Source: Glebionis coronaria (Eukaryota; Streptophyta; Magnoliopsida; Asterales; Asteraceae). Taken from it: 64,000 nucleotides of DNA. Positions 1 through 10,321 of the stretch are shown one piece after another. A program made the position numbers and the translations under genes. Numbering within the stretch: position 1 is the first letter of the stretch; the number at the start of each line of letters is the position of its first letter. The notes beneath the pieces were generated by a model that ran no database searches, was not told the DNA's origin, and worked only from the letters and a program-made list of their open reading frames with translations. Location of the stretch: the NCBI GenBank assembly GCA_025667525.1, contig CM046882.1, forward strand, positions 525,290,618 through 525,354,617. Reading direction: 5' to 3'.

Positions 1-581
1 CGTGATACATGGTGCTTCAATTCATATGTTATTAGTATAGTTAGAAATGAAAGACTTTCTAGATTTTTATGGGTATTGACTTTATATCTCAATTTTTCAA
101 CCTTAAAAAAACTTAAGTCGATGAGTTTTATCGTGTACTTATACTTGGTAGACTTGCATCGAATTTTTGTAAAGATACATGTACCTTTGGATTTAATTTT
201 CTTTTCTTCTTGCTTGAGGGCAAGTAAAACTTAAGTGTAAGGGGATTTGATAACGCATAAATCCAACATGTTTTTAGGAGCGTTATCCGTACTTTTGTAC
301 ATGTATATTGGTTAATTATATGATACTTTTGTGCCCAATTGTGTTTGCAAGTCTTTGTGTAGCCAATTGCAGGAATGGAGTATAAAACAACATAAAAGTG
401 AAGAATTGTACGAGTACGAAGAATCCTAGTCAAGTTCAAGACCCGTGTACAAGTTACAAGCCTTTGAAGATCAATTTCGGGTACAAGAACAAGTATTTCC
501 AAGGAGCAAATAAAGATATTCAGCATAAAAGTTGCCACCATCAACATACATCCAACTTGCCACTGGCAAGAGTGAAGTTGT

Positions 582-640
582 CACCATCACATGGGAGTTG
601 ATTTGTCTCCACCATCAAATGGGAGTTGATTTGCCTCCAT
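582..640 (+). repeat. U3 tandem repeat of element G, 28-bp unit
   Basis: Two clear copies of a 28-bp unit starting CACCATCA and containing TGGGAGTTGATTTG begin at 582 and 610. A partial, diverged third copy follows. They lie about 150-200 bp upstream of the LTR TATA box, the usual place for U3 enhancer repeats. Confidence 0.6.
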
Positions 641-788
641 CATGAGTGAAGTTGCCTCCAACATTTGTCTAGGAAAAAATGTGTCTACATACATGCAAGA
701 TCATACAAGAAGTTTCTAGACATGCTTTGGCTCCAAGTATTTGTCTTTGACTCCAAGCCATGCATTCACTCCATGCCATCAACTAGCT

Positions 789-798
789 TATAAATAAG
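789..798 (+). promoter_or_regulatory. LTR TATA box (element G)
   Basis: TTATAAATAAG lies in the middle of the LTR, downstream of the 28-bp repeats. It is a canonical plant TATA sequence and probably marks the U3/R boundary about 30 bases further on. Confidence 0.6.
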
Positions 799-1832
799 AC
801 CCTTGGGGTCATATAAGTACATATCCATATATGCCTTTCACATATCTTCTCATTTCTACATCAAATAAACTCTCTCATCCTTGTCCAAACTCCCATTCCC
901 AGATTTGAACAAGGTGGTGCTAGAAAAGTCAGTTTTTGAGTCCGATAAGCAAAGTTATCATCACGAAACTCTTAGGGATCATTACCCTAATCATTAATAA
1001 CATTTTTCCACTTTGTAAGACTCTTGATTATGACTTATAATACTTTTATTTATGAGTTTATTTCATCATTTGTTATGAGTAGCTAAGTTTAATTCTACAC
1101 TTGGTAGGATGATGTTTGTAGTATGAAGTGGTGGTTGTGATTGTGATTTATGTTTAATTCAATGTCAAGCTTTCCTATGATCCATTGTTATTTATGTTTC
1201 ATGTGACAATTGCTATCAAAACTTAATTTGTTGGTAAAGATTTCATAGGTCGAAATGGTTATTTTCTATCAACAAGTCATAGCCTGTTTGTCTATGATTG
1301 GCTATCTTTTGTATTGATCATTTCTTAAGAAGTTTTGATTATCAAGAAACATAATTATAAGTGTTAGCAAATTCGTGAAACGACCGTGAATCGAATGTGT
1401 TGAAATTGGATTAACTCTTGAATTGAGTGATTGAGTCTAATGCTTGTTTTCTTTAACCAAGGTCTTGACGAAGATTAAAGCTTTTGAAAACAATAGATTG
1501 GATTATCCATCTAATTATCATAATCATATGTTAACGTGTCATCACAATCATACCATTACGAATGCTCAAACTAGTCTTTACCAAGTGTACCTTTAATCAT
1601 ATTATTTATCTCATCATTTTTACTTATTGTTTGTTTGTCAACAATTGCTACAATCAACGATTATAGTTTCATTTTAGAATAATCATAGGTTTTCCAAATC
1701 CCCGTGAACGATCTCGGTATTACCACATAAAAGCTATACACAAACGAAAGGGTTATACTTGCCCGTGCGTTTTTAGTCAATCCGGTAATTCGTATTTATA
1801 AATTTAAAACTTGTTACCAACACCACGCATCA

Positions 1833-2276
1833 CCCCCAAACACCACAATCCCTAAATATACCACCTTGTTTAGGGACATTTTCTCCAAGTTTAAACGTTA
1901 TAGTGTATTTGGTTGAATCAATGCCTTGCTTATTAAAGACATTGGCAAGTCCTAGTACTATAGGGAGGTTAACCTGTAAACAATATAAAAAGATATAAGA
2001 AAATAACATTTATGTTTAACACTAACCAGATTCCATTAACACAAAAGGGACGATTCCATTCACATTCTAACATAAACGCAACGATTACATTCACATTCTA
2101 ATAAGACTAACAAACATAAGACTCGACAGACCAAATATTAAACAGGGTGTTCAGGTGGATAAAATGCTAAGAACCAAAAACTATACCACCCTTCCATAAT
2201 CTAGTTACCAAAAGACATTAAACTAGTTTTGAAAGAAGATTGTAGTGAGAACCAAGAGCTACCCTTCACAAATGCA
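1833..2276. other. Low-copy flank and 3' untranslated region of the small minus-strand gene
   Basis: I see no ORF, LTR end or tandem array here. One imperfect direct repeat is visible: CGATTCCATTCACATTCTAA near 2051 and CGATTACATTCACATTCTAA near 2081. The right part is probably the 3' UTR of the gene ending at 2277. Confidence 0.4.
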
Positions 2277-2621
2277 TCACTGGCGGTGCAAGTGAGCAAT
2301 GAAGGAAATTTTTTTCAGAACCATGATTTGGGTTTCAAGAACTAGCTTCATCAGCTTCCTTGCTTTCTCGAGTTCCTCATTCTGAAGGTCAGCAAGAACT
2401 TTGATTGAATAGGATAGAAGGAGAGTTCGTGGATCAAGTATTTGCAACTCTAACAGCTGCTCACGCCTCACCTTAGAACGGGCATTCAGAGCATTACACA
2501 TCTCATAAGTGTCACTAATAAGCTTAAAGTCCTTTTCATTATCCATTTCAAATAGCTTGATCATCATGTCTTTCAAATACAGGGAGTTAGCATCGACATC
2601 CAACTGGTTTAGTCGAGACAT
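2277..2621 (-). CDS. Uncharacterised 114-residue protein
   Basis: I do not recognise this protein. An uninterrupted ORF starts at ATG 2621-2619 in the favourable context AACAATG and ends at 2277. The frame is open further upstream, but I chose this ATG because a TATA box (2706-2717) and a C/A-rich leader of about 50-60 bases sit where a plant promoter would place them. The sequence is charged and leucine-rich, with no membrane segment or signal peptide. It looks almost wholly helical, with short amphipathic stretches such as ELEKARKLMKLVLETQ near the C terminus. No transposon motif is present. It is the only intact non-transposon gene in the window. It could be a small helical host protein or a decayed domain of a larger family. 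Confidence 0.55.
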   Translation of the reverse strand: MSRLNQLDVDANSLYLKDMMIKLFEMDNEKDFKLISDTYEMCNALNARSKVRREQLLELQILDPRTLLLSYSIKVLADLQNEELEKARKLMKLVLETQIMVLKKISFIAHLHRQ

Positions 2622-2705
2622 TGTTGTGGATTGAAGTAAGGAAATGTGTGTGTAAATGGATTGTGATGGAAAGTAGTGGTGATATGAAAACAGAGTATGG
2701 GGTAA

Positions 2706-2717
2706 CTTATTTATAGG
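2706..2717 (-). promoter_or_regulatory. TATA box of the 114-residue gene
   Basis: Read on the minus strand this is CCTATAAATAAG, about 85-95 bases upstream of the chosen ATG. It is a good plant TATA consensus and decides the start at 2621. Confidence 0.55.
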
Positions 2718-2756
2718 CCAAAATTTTGAATATAATATTTTTACTCCAAAGGGCAA

Positions 2757-3119
2757 GTGTGTTGATTAAGCTTCAAGAGGCCATTATAGAGTTGCAGACA
2801 TAAGACAACCACAACTAATGTGATTAGAAAGGATGCCATAATGCTAACAGGGTAAGAAACTGGTCAAAGTTATTTCAGCCACTTAAATTTTTTACTCCAA
2901 TTTATAAACCCAATGTTATGGTAAATGAAGATGGGCCAGCTAAGGTGTGTAGTTGTATCTAGTTACATTGTAACTAAATGTATGTTTATTATAACTAAAG
3001 ATTATACAAATAAAAAAAGTATTGGTTGGGTTAGTATGAAACTAATGTCAAAACAGAGCACTATACTTTCAAACTTTAAATATAATGATTGGATGAATAT
3101 AAACATAATTTTTGTTTAC
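2757..3119. other. Non-coding spacer
   Basis: AT-rich sequence with no convincing ORF, repeat or transposon end. I searched the minus strand for the missing catalytic-Cys exon of the neighbouring C48-like gene and found none. Confidence 0.4.
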
Positions 3120-3861
3120 CTTTAAGAACTCGCGGACACAAACATACCAAGTCCGAAAATCATAATCATAAGTGCATCCCGAGTCGTAAAAAGTAACTAA
3201 CCCAGACCGGATATTAAACTGGCCAACACACCAATGTTGCTGTGTTTCGTTGATTGGTATATATACCTAAAACGGAATAAATCGACTGTGTATCAACAAC
3301 TTTTATAACATAACGGATATCGAATTATTTAATGGAGTTTTTAACTATTACCTATTCAACATCAGTCCACGGTATACAATAACATTGACCATTAGCATAA
3401 AACATGGGCATGCCGTTCTGGAGTAGAAGCTGAACAAAGTAGCAACTAACGATGGCCCAATTTGCTTTCTTAGGTCTAATGTGCCACAAATAGTCGACCC
3501 ACAAGTCTATGTGCTGTTGAAAGAAACATGCTCAAGTAAATACCAATACCGTATGCAAATAAACCAGTGCATGCTTTAATGACATACCTCTTCAGTTAGC
3601 CAACCAAGACGACTACGGTCTAAGCAAACAATGGCTCGCCAAAAGTTGATATCTACAGTGTATTCATTGCTTTATGGAAATTTACTTTTAATATTTCCTC
3701 CTTGAGTAATAAATCGCTTGATATCATCTGTACACCACACTGTGTCCATAAACCTAGTACGTCGAGAAGTTTCCTACAATAAAAAGTTTCATCCATTCAA
3801 AGACAATGTAAAATAGGTATAACAAATTGAAAATATGTTATTTGTGTATACATTATACCTC
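3120..3861 (-). pseudogene. Ulp1/C48 peptidase-like gene fragment, three exons, disrupted
   Basis: Three exons with consensus splice sites fit the minus strand: 3773-3588 (62 codons), 3513-3352 (54) and 3266-3120 (49), each an exact multiple of three in phase 0. A further exon end (GGTTGAG then GTATAA) lies at 3865-3859. The peptides match the Ulp1-protease-like family common in Asteraceae: HIDLWVDYLWHIRP, CYFVQLLLQNGMP, then INETQQHWCVGQF with the catalytic-type His. The family cleaves SUMO-type isopeptide bonds. Lesions: an in-frame TAA in the first exon, a TAG replacing the last codon of the second, and no exon with the catalytic Cys box. Copia element F interrupts the next upstream exon. 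Strong as a family call; clearly non-functional. Confidence 0.75.
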
Positions 3862-3865
3862 AACC

Positions 3866-4187
3866 TGTTGGAAATACGTTTTACGTATTAAGAAGGATCG
3901 GTCACTCCAACAATAGTCCATGTAATGGCTCGTAGTTTAGTTATTTATCCTTATTTAACTAACAAGACCAAGCCTAGCCTACAACATGTGTAGGCCGGCC
4001 CAAATGTAAGCCTACGCCCATGACAAGGGCTTGGGTATATAAACCCTCTCCTTAGATGGAGAGGGTGAGTGGTTATTCATTTTTACACATAGTTCTTCTT
4101 ATTTTCTCTCTCTAGAATTATGTGAAATCTACCATCTCTATATATCTTTCTCTCTCTAAAACATAAGCAAGATTTACATATCCTACA
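3866..4187 (+). repeat. 5' LTR of element F
   Basis: A 322-bp LTR with ends TGTTGGAAATAC and CATATCCTACA. It contains TATATAAA at 4036-4043, a CCTCTCC...GGAGAGG hairpin just downstream, and a T/C-rich stretch before the end. It is followed by AA and the primer binding site. Confidence 0.8.
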
Positions 4188-4189
4188 AA

Positions 4190-4203
4190 TGGTATCAAGA
4201 GCC
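4190..4203 (+). promoter_or_regulatory. Primer binding site of F (initiator Met tRNA)
   Basis: TGGTATCAAGAGCC is complementary to the 3' end of plant initiator methionine tRNA apart from one inserted A. It lies 2 bases after the LTR, as usual in plant copia elements. Confidence 0.75.
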
Positions 4204-4515
4204 ATGGGATGATTGTATTGTTTATGTGTTCGTGTTCTTGATTTTTGTAGCCTTTTGATCTATATAAACACACGTCCAAATTTTTTTTTGTGTTTTTTAT
4301 GGTTTTTTTCTTGATACAAATCATCTACATAGTTGTGGTAGTGATTTGGTATTGTTACTTTGGCTAAAAACACAAAATTTTTGGGTGTTTTGATCATTTT
4401 TTGGCTTAAAATCACGAATTGGTTGAGTTTTGTCCGAGAAAAGTGGGATTTATTCCGATCAGGTCATCGGAAAAGGGTTTATAGTTATTCTGACCAGTGT
4501 AATCGGAATAGGGTT

Positions 4516-4671
4516 TAGGTATTCCGATTTTATATTCCGATTTGATATTCCGATTTGGTATTCCGATTTGGTATTCCGATTTGGTATTCCGATTTGGAAT
4601 TCCGATTTGATATTCCGATTTGGTATTCCGATTTGATATTCCGATTTGGTATTCCGATTAGGGTATTCCGA
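4516..4671 (+). repeat. 13-bp minisatellite in the F leader
   Basis: About twelve near-perfect copies of a 13-bp unit (GGTATTCCGATTT, with TG/GA/AT variants) lie between the primer site and gag. Looser TTCCGA copies flank both ends. The array gives spurious ORFs on both strands (repeated SDLIFRFGIPIW-type and NTKSEYQIGIPN-type peptides), which I do not call as genes. Confidence 0.85.
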
Positions 4672-4890
4672 TAGGCTTATTCCGACAACTTTCCGATCAA
4701 CATTCCGACAATCCAAAATTATTCCTTAAAAAATTTTGAAATCGTGTGTAATTTTGACTTGGAATTTTTGGTTTATCGAGAACATATTTTAGGGGATTTT
4801 AACATTGTTTCTCGACTTCAACTCACAACAACAAACACATTTACTTTCTCTCATTGATCGATCAACGTTTGTAAATCTTAACTTATTGAA

Positions 4891-7317
4891 ATGGAGTACA
4901 CATCTCTTACGGATAAGTCCATCCTCTCGGGTACGGATAATCGTCCACCAATGTTGGTGAAGACTATGTATAAAGAATGGGCTTCCCGAATGGAACTTTA
5001 TATGTTGAACAAGGAGAATGGACATCTAATTTGGGCATCGGTGCTCAATGGACCATTGGTATATGGTACTGTGACGGAAGGTGCTGTTACTCGTCCTCGC
5101 ACTACGGATGAACTAACTGGAGATGCTAAGATACAAGACAAGTGTGATAAACAAGCTACAAATATCATTCTCCAAGCCCTTCCTCCAGATGTCTACAAAC
5201 TCGTCAGCAAACATAAAGTTTCCAAAGAGTTATGGGATAGAATTCGTGTTCTCATGCAAGGCACCTCGTTAACTAAACAAGAACGAGAGTGTAAGCTTTA
5301 TGATACTTTTGATAAGTTTGCCTATGTGCCAGGGGAGACTCTCAATGATTACTATATGAGATTTACCCTATTGTTGAATGAGCTCAATATCTATGGCATG
5401 GCAATTCTTACCTTTCAATTGAACACCAAGTATTTGAACACTCTTCCTTCAGAATGGAAAAAATACGTGACGGATGTTAAATTGGCTAAGGACTTGCATA
5501 ACACCAATGTGGATCAACTTCAAGCTTTTCTTCAACAACACGAGTGCCATGTGATTGAGGCTCAGTTGTCTACACCTCAAGTTCATGATCCTTTTGCAAT
5601 GTATGTTTCTCAACAAAACATGGCTTATACTTATCAACAACCATCATACTTGCAGCAACCACCACCACACACCTATCAGCAACCATCTTATCAACCACCA
5701 ATGATGCCACAGCAAGCACTTCAACAAAGTGTTCATCAACAATCTATTCCGCAGCAACCACCATATCAAACATCACCATCACAAGCCAACACTTCTCCAA
5801 TGGGCTATACTCCTCAGCAAGGATATTTTTCAATAGAAGCACAACCAGCACAAGCTTTCTACTCTAATGAACTTCCACCAATCCAAGCACCGGTCTTTAC
5901 TCCAAATGATACGCCAGCTGATGTTCTAAACCATCTCAAAGCCTACTTGTCAAAACTTATTGCAACTAGAGGATTTCCACCAACAAACAATCAGCTCCGC
6001 ACCTCCTCAAATCCTCAACAACAAGCTACTGTTCAAGATGGACAAGTAACCGTGTAATCTATTCAGGGAAGGCAAAATTCATATGGACCTCCTACAAGGA
6101 CGGTGAATGCTCAAGCTGTGAATTCACAAGCTAATGGAAATGGAAGTCCCATTGGTCCTCAAAAGGTTGTGACTTGCTACAATTGCCGAGGACAAGGTCA
6201 ATTGGCTAGGCAGTGCACTCAGTTGAAAAGGAGAAGGGATGAAGCGTGGTTTCGTGAGAAGATGTATTTGGTCGATGCTCAGTCTAAGGGAAAGATCTTG
6301 GATTCAGAGGAGTTAGCATTTCTTGCAGACCCAGGGCCAGCAGATACTGAAGGCATTGCAGTCGTTTCCACCTCTAATGCAGCTTATCAAGCAGATGATC
6401 TTGACGCATATGATTCGGATTGTGATGACATTCACTCTGCCCAAGCTGCTCTCGTTGCTAATCTCTCTCACTACGGTTCTGATGTCGTCAGTGAGGTACC
6501 CACCACAACCAATCTTGGTAATGATGATAACCAACATCAAGTTGGGCATGAAAATGACAACCTCGAACAACATTCGGGAACTAGTAACTCAAATGATGTG
6601 GTATCCAATCCTACACATTTGAGTGAACCTCAACCAAATGCTACGACGGGTATGGAATCGTATGCTCAACATGATTTGGTCATGGTGCCTAAACATATTA
6701 TTGATCAAATGCATATGGCCCTCAGACAATCCGTAGATACCAATTCCACCCTAACTGTTGAGCTTACGTTGCATAAAGAATAGGTCAAAACTTTTGAAAT
6801 GGTCCCTCAAGCAAAGAAAATAACATGTTCTGAATTTGACCAATTTCGTTTTGAAAATATTGAACACTTGAAAGAAATCGAATCATTAAAAGCTAATCTT
6901 TCCAATGAATTAAAAGCAAAAGAGTCGGTTGTCAATGATTTTCAGAAACTTAAAATGGATTTCGAAACTCTCGAGTCTAAAAAGGTTGAATCAGAAATTA
7001 ATGCTACCAAACTTCTTAAATTCAAGGAACAACAACTTTTAAAACAATACGCTGCCACAGAATAGGTTAATCTTTTAACTAAATCATTTAAAGAACTCGA
7101 ACTTAAGCGTCTTCAAGATTTACCACCTAATCCCGGTTATGCAAAACAAGCTCAGAAATATATTCCTGGTCTTTATGATATGACCATAATTGGCAAATCG
7201 AAAGAAGCACCTTATGTTCGTAGTTCTGAGGAAACACAGTCACTTACGGAAGAAACTCATTCTAAAATGTCTTCAAACTTCCATACGTTTGATTATGATA
7301 AGCATAATAAAGATCAA
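4891..7317 (+). pseudogene. gag: Element F gag (UBN2-type), first part
   Basis: The ORF starts ATG 4891. Residues 1-220 are a copia capsid of the UBN2 type, with motifs such as KELWDRIRVLMQGTSL. A Gln/Pro-rich linker follows (about 5590-6050). A zinc knuckle near 6175 reads CYNCRGQGQLARQC, in which the His ligand is Gln. A coiled-coil-rich region starts about 6800. In-frame stops occur at 6055 (TAA), 6781 (TAG) and 7063 (TAG), with one frame maintained throughout. The last codon ends exactly at 7317, where element A is inserted, and the frame resumes at 41335. Gag would form the cytoplasmic particle, but this copy cannot make full-length protein. Confidence 0.85.
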
Positions 7318-7997
7318 TGATGTGTCGTGGATAGTATAGTGATAATTAGATTACGTTATAGGGTAGATTAGAAAATTACCTTTAGGAAAAAGTAATAGTC
7401 CAATTATACCAATGACGAATTCAATTAAACACGTGAGTGAGTCGAGTTCGTTGTACACGAAGATCTTATGAATTTGAGACGTTTAGCTTCGATTTGGACA
7501 ATAGAAATGAATTGGTTTTCGTTTTTTAAACTAAAATTAAATTCTAAAAATTTTAAGCTAATTAAAATTATCATAAAGTGCATGAATCGTAAACCCGCCT
7601 ATTTAAAACTTTAACAAACAATTAATTACTAAAAAATAGAACTAAGCAAGAATTAAACTAATTTATACTCTAAAAAATTTAATTCTACTTTTTAAACTAA
7701 TTTACTTTATTATCAATTACTTAAAAAAAACAATTCTATTTAAAATCTATTTTAAATCTACTTTTATAAAAATCTACTTAATTAAACTAATTAAACTATT
7801 TAAATAAAAACATTTTTTATTTTATTTTATTTTTATTTTTATTTTTTTTTACTGAAACTACTTTTTATATAAAGAATTTACTTTAATATAAAGGAATAAA
7901 AAGTTATATTAAATAAATAACGTGAATAAGAAACTAAAACAAAAGCTGCCAAGTTATTAATACTATATTAATGAAATAAGAGATATTAAAATCAAAA

Positions 7998-8070
7998 GGG
8001 CGTGTAGCCCAGTTGGTTATCACGTTGGACATTCAAGCAGGGGGTCTCGAGGTCGATTCTCACGCATGAC
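7998..8070 (+). other. tRNA-like module in the left LTR of A
   Basis: The 73 bases start GGGCGTGTAGCCCAGTTGG. They hold a good pol III A box (TAGCCCAGTTGG), and a weaker B box (AGGTCGATTCT) 33 bases after it. The acceptor-stem positions pair reasonably (GGGCGTG with CACGCAT), but the D and anticodon stems do not close, so I do not call a functional tRNA. It may be the head of a tRNA-derived SINE captured by the LTR. It runs opposite to the element. Confidence 0.4.
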
Positions 8071-9292
8071 ATAATTTTTGGATTAATTCCTTTTTAGCAG
8101 ATTACCAAAATCAGTCACAGGAGTGACTTGTTGTTAGCTTATTTGCTGAAGGCTATGAGGTCACAACTTATTTTGAACTTATCAGTTGATTGAACTGATA
8201 AGCAACAATTTAACAAAGTAGCATAATATCACAATCAAACAACTGGAAGTTAAAACTCAGCTAACAAACAACATAGATCATCTAGAATAAGAAATCAGTA
8301 ACCACTGAAATTGAAACAGATTATAAAACAAACAATACCAAAAACAAACTAAATCAAGATCAAATAATCCAAATACTGAAATCTCACAGCAATCAGATTA
8401 TATCCAAAATTAACTCAAGACAAATCAAAATTAGCAGCTATCAAACTCAGATTATCAGAACAAACTAACCCATCAAACTAAACAAAGCATTAAGGAAATA
8501 CAAGTTCTATCAAATTCAAAATATTTATCAAATAGCATTCAAATCAGTAATCCCAAACTATCATGTAAAAAAAACAACCCTCCAGGTTCAAGTAATTCAG
8601 AACTATAAATCAATCCTAAAATAACATAAATCAGACTAATTCAAACACATACGAAACACTCAATTCAGTTTGTTAAGCAGACTTGACCATTTAAACAGAA
8701 ACTTCAGCAGATAAAAGAAAATCTCATAATCATGAAAATCTAACACAATAACATCTCATAAATTTCAGCATAACATTTCAGATAACAAAATCATACAAGC
8801 AGTAAAGTAAAACAGTTTAGTCTAATTAAATGAAAAATTAAAAGTAGAGTGCACCTTTTTGTAGAATCCGTTGAGATGTAGGAGTGCGCTGAGCATCCTA
8901 AATAAACCGAACCGCCACCACCTCCATTACTCGAACACCATTTACCACCATAGTCAAACGATTCATAACATTTTTTATCCAATTTTTCCAGTAGGGAAAA
9001 ACTATTTAAATCCTTTTTACTTTTTATGAAAAGAATAAAGCTATTATTTAACTTATTCTCATCATCACTAATGTTATCCTTATGAAATAGCAAACAGTTT
9101 TAAAATGTAAATCAATTTAAAGTAAAACAAAACAACACGAGACAAGATTGCAAATTAAACGATTACTTTTATTAACTTCAGAAAGATTACATTACTAATT
9201 AAAAAGAAAATACATCATTTATCCTATTACTAATTCTACAGCATAACAGTAAATAAAAAAGTAAAGGATGCATTACACAAGAAAAATGGGGG

Positions 9293-9301
9293 TATTTATA
9301 G
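9293..9301 (-). promoter_or_regulatory. TATA box, left LTR of A
   Basis: Reads CTATAAATA on the minus strand, within GGCTATAAATACCC. It lies about 125 bases downstream (element sense) of the ACGT-centred inverted repeat at 9424-9459. The right LTR has the same arrangement. Confidence 0.55.
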
Positions 9302-9423
9302 CCTCCTAAGGCTTGTTGAGCAGCGAATATCCGCATCTTCAAATGGATATTCCTTTTAAATTGTAGCCTTTGGATCAATCTTTGCTCTTCTCTCTCTTGA
9401 TTGATGGCTGAGATGATTCCAAA

Positions 9424-9459
9424 TAGCACACGGATCGCCAACGTGGCATCCGTGTGCTA
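9424..9459. repeat. ACGT-centred 36-base inverted repeat in the A LTR
   Basis: Arms TAGCACACGGAT and ATCCGTGTGCTA (12 of 12 paired) enclose CGCCAACGTGGC, which itself nearly pairs (GCCA/TGGC). The same sequence is at 40431-40466 in the other LTR. It sits upstream of the TATA box and has an ACGT bZIP-type core. Confidence 0.75.
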
Positions 9460-10321
9460 GTTGTGTTTCTTCTTTGGCCTGTGATTGGCTGGATTGGTGG
9501 TGTGAGGTGTAGCATCCAGTAAGAAACAGCCACGTAGCACTCTCAATCCATCTCTTCTCTTCCTTAAACCAAGGGGGTTTTAATCCCCTTGATGTGAATT
9601 AATTAATTTCATTAAAAACCCCATGTATAATTATCTTTATATTGGACTAGGGTTTTTAAACAGTAACAAAAAGTTACTGGTTTTATTAGGTTTGGGGAAG
9701 AAAAATAAAATGGGGAAGAAGGACATCGAAGGTAACGAAACCTTTTTATTTATGAGTGGGGATAAAAACAAGTGGGTGATGGACGGTTTTTTTTATTTAT
9801 TAAAATGGGAAAAAGTTGTGTGACGTGTGGGTAAGAAAAGGTTTGGTGAGCAGACGGTTTATTGGCAATAAATATGAGAGGCGTGTTTAATAAACGTTTT
9901 AACCAAGCAAACCCTAGAAGCCCATTTATTTCAATTCATCCGTTTCTCTTTTTCTTATTTGGGCTTGGGCCCAAAAACCTTTTACCATCCAAATTAAGAA
10001 TCCAATTTGGGCCTATTGGATTTGTAGCCAACAAATAACAAAAACTTAAATCATAAATGGGCTTTTGAGCCCATTTGCTCCATTGTGGGACCCACTTGGC
10101 CCGTTTATTCGACAAATGATTAAATCCACTCATGTCGAGCTCGATTTTGGCTTCTTCAATCTTTTCCATCATTCTCGTGTCGGTTTTCATCGGTTTTCGT
10201 GAACTTGGTACCTACACACATGAAAAAAAGAAACAAGCATTTCCAAGGCATATTTGATACATTTAATGAAATATTTCATTGTTTTAAGCTACTAATGATA
10301 TGAGTAAAAACACTCATATCA

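Larger units (their letters stand above)
1..1832 (+). mobile_element. Element G: 3' end of a Ty3/gypsy LTR retrotransposon
   Basis: Positions 1-247 are the last internal bases of an element lying mostly left of the window; they hold no credible coding sequence. They end in a polypurine tract (AAGTGTAAGGGGATT, about 233-247), followed at once by an LTR that opens TGAT and closes ATCA. This arrangement resembles Athila/Tat gypsy elements. The 5' LTR and left target duplication are outside the window, so the boundary is inferred from the tract, the TG...CA ends and the change of sequence character at 1833. Confidence 0.7.
248..1832 (+). repeat. 3' LTR of element G
   Basis: This is a 1585-bp LTR with ends TGATAACG and CGCATCA. 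It carries a TATAAATAAG box near 790. The first 40 bases form an inverted repeat (GATAACGC at 249-256, GCGTTATC at 280-287). The right end is chosen because TGAT...ATCA makes a matched terminus and the next bases (CCCCC) start unrelated sequence. No second copy is available to confirm it. Confidence 0.65.
7318..10321 (-). repeat. 3' LTR of element A (left copy)
   Basis: 3004 bp. On the plus strand it begins TGATGTGTCG and ends CTCATATCA. The inside is very AT-rich (7500-7960). It contains a tRNA-like module (7998-8070), a TATA box on the minus strand (9293-9301), a 36-base ACGT-centred inverted repeat (9424-9459) and a terminal hairpin (10296-10321). Confidence 0.9.

Noticed and set aside
4430..4716. 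ORFs on both strands across the 13-bp repeat
   Set aside because: They exist because the unit has no stop in these frames; the repeated peptides carry no independent evidence of coding.
7998..8070. A functional tRNA gene
   Set aside because: The D and anticodon stems do not pair and the B box departs from consensus; only the boxes and acceptor stem are tRNA-like.
8791..9093. 100-codon minus-strand ORF in both A LTRs (also 39798-40100)
   Set aside because: Present twice because it lies in the LTR. It is Ser/Leu/Asn-rich with no recognisable domain, and a start of translation inside the LTR is not supported.
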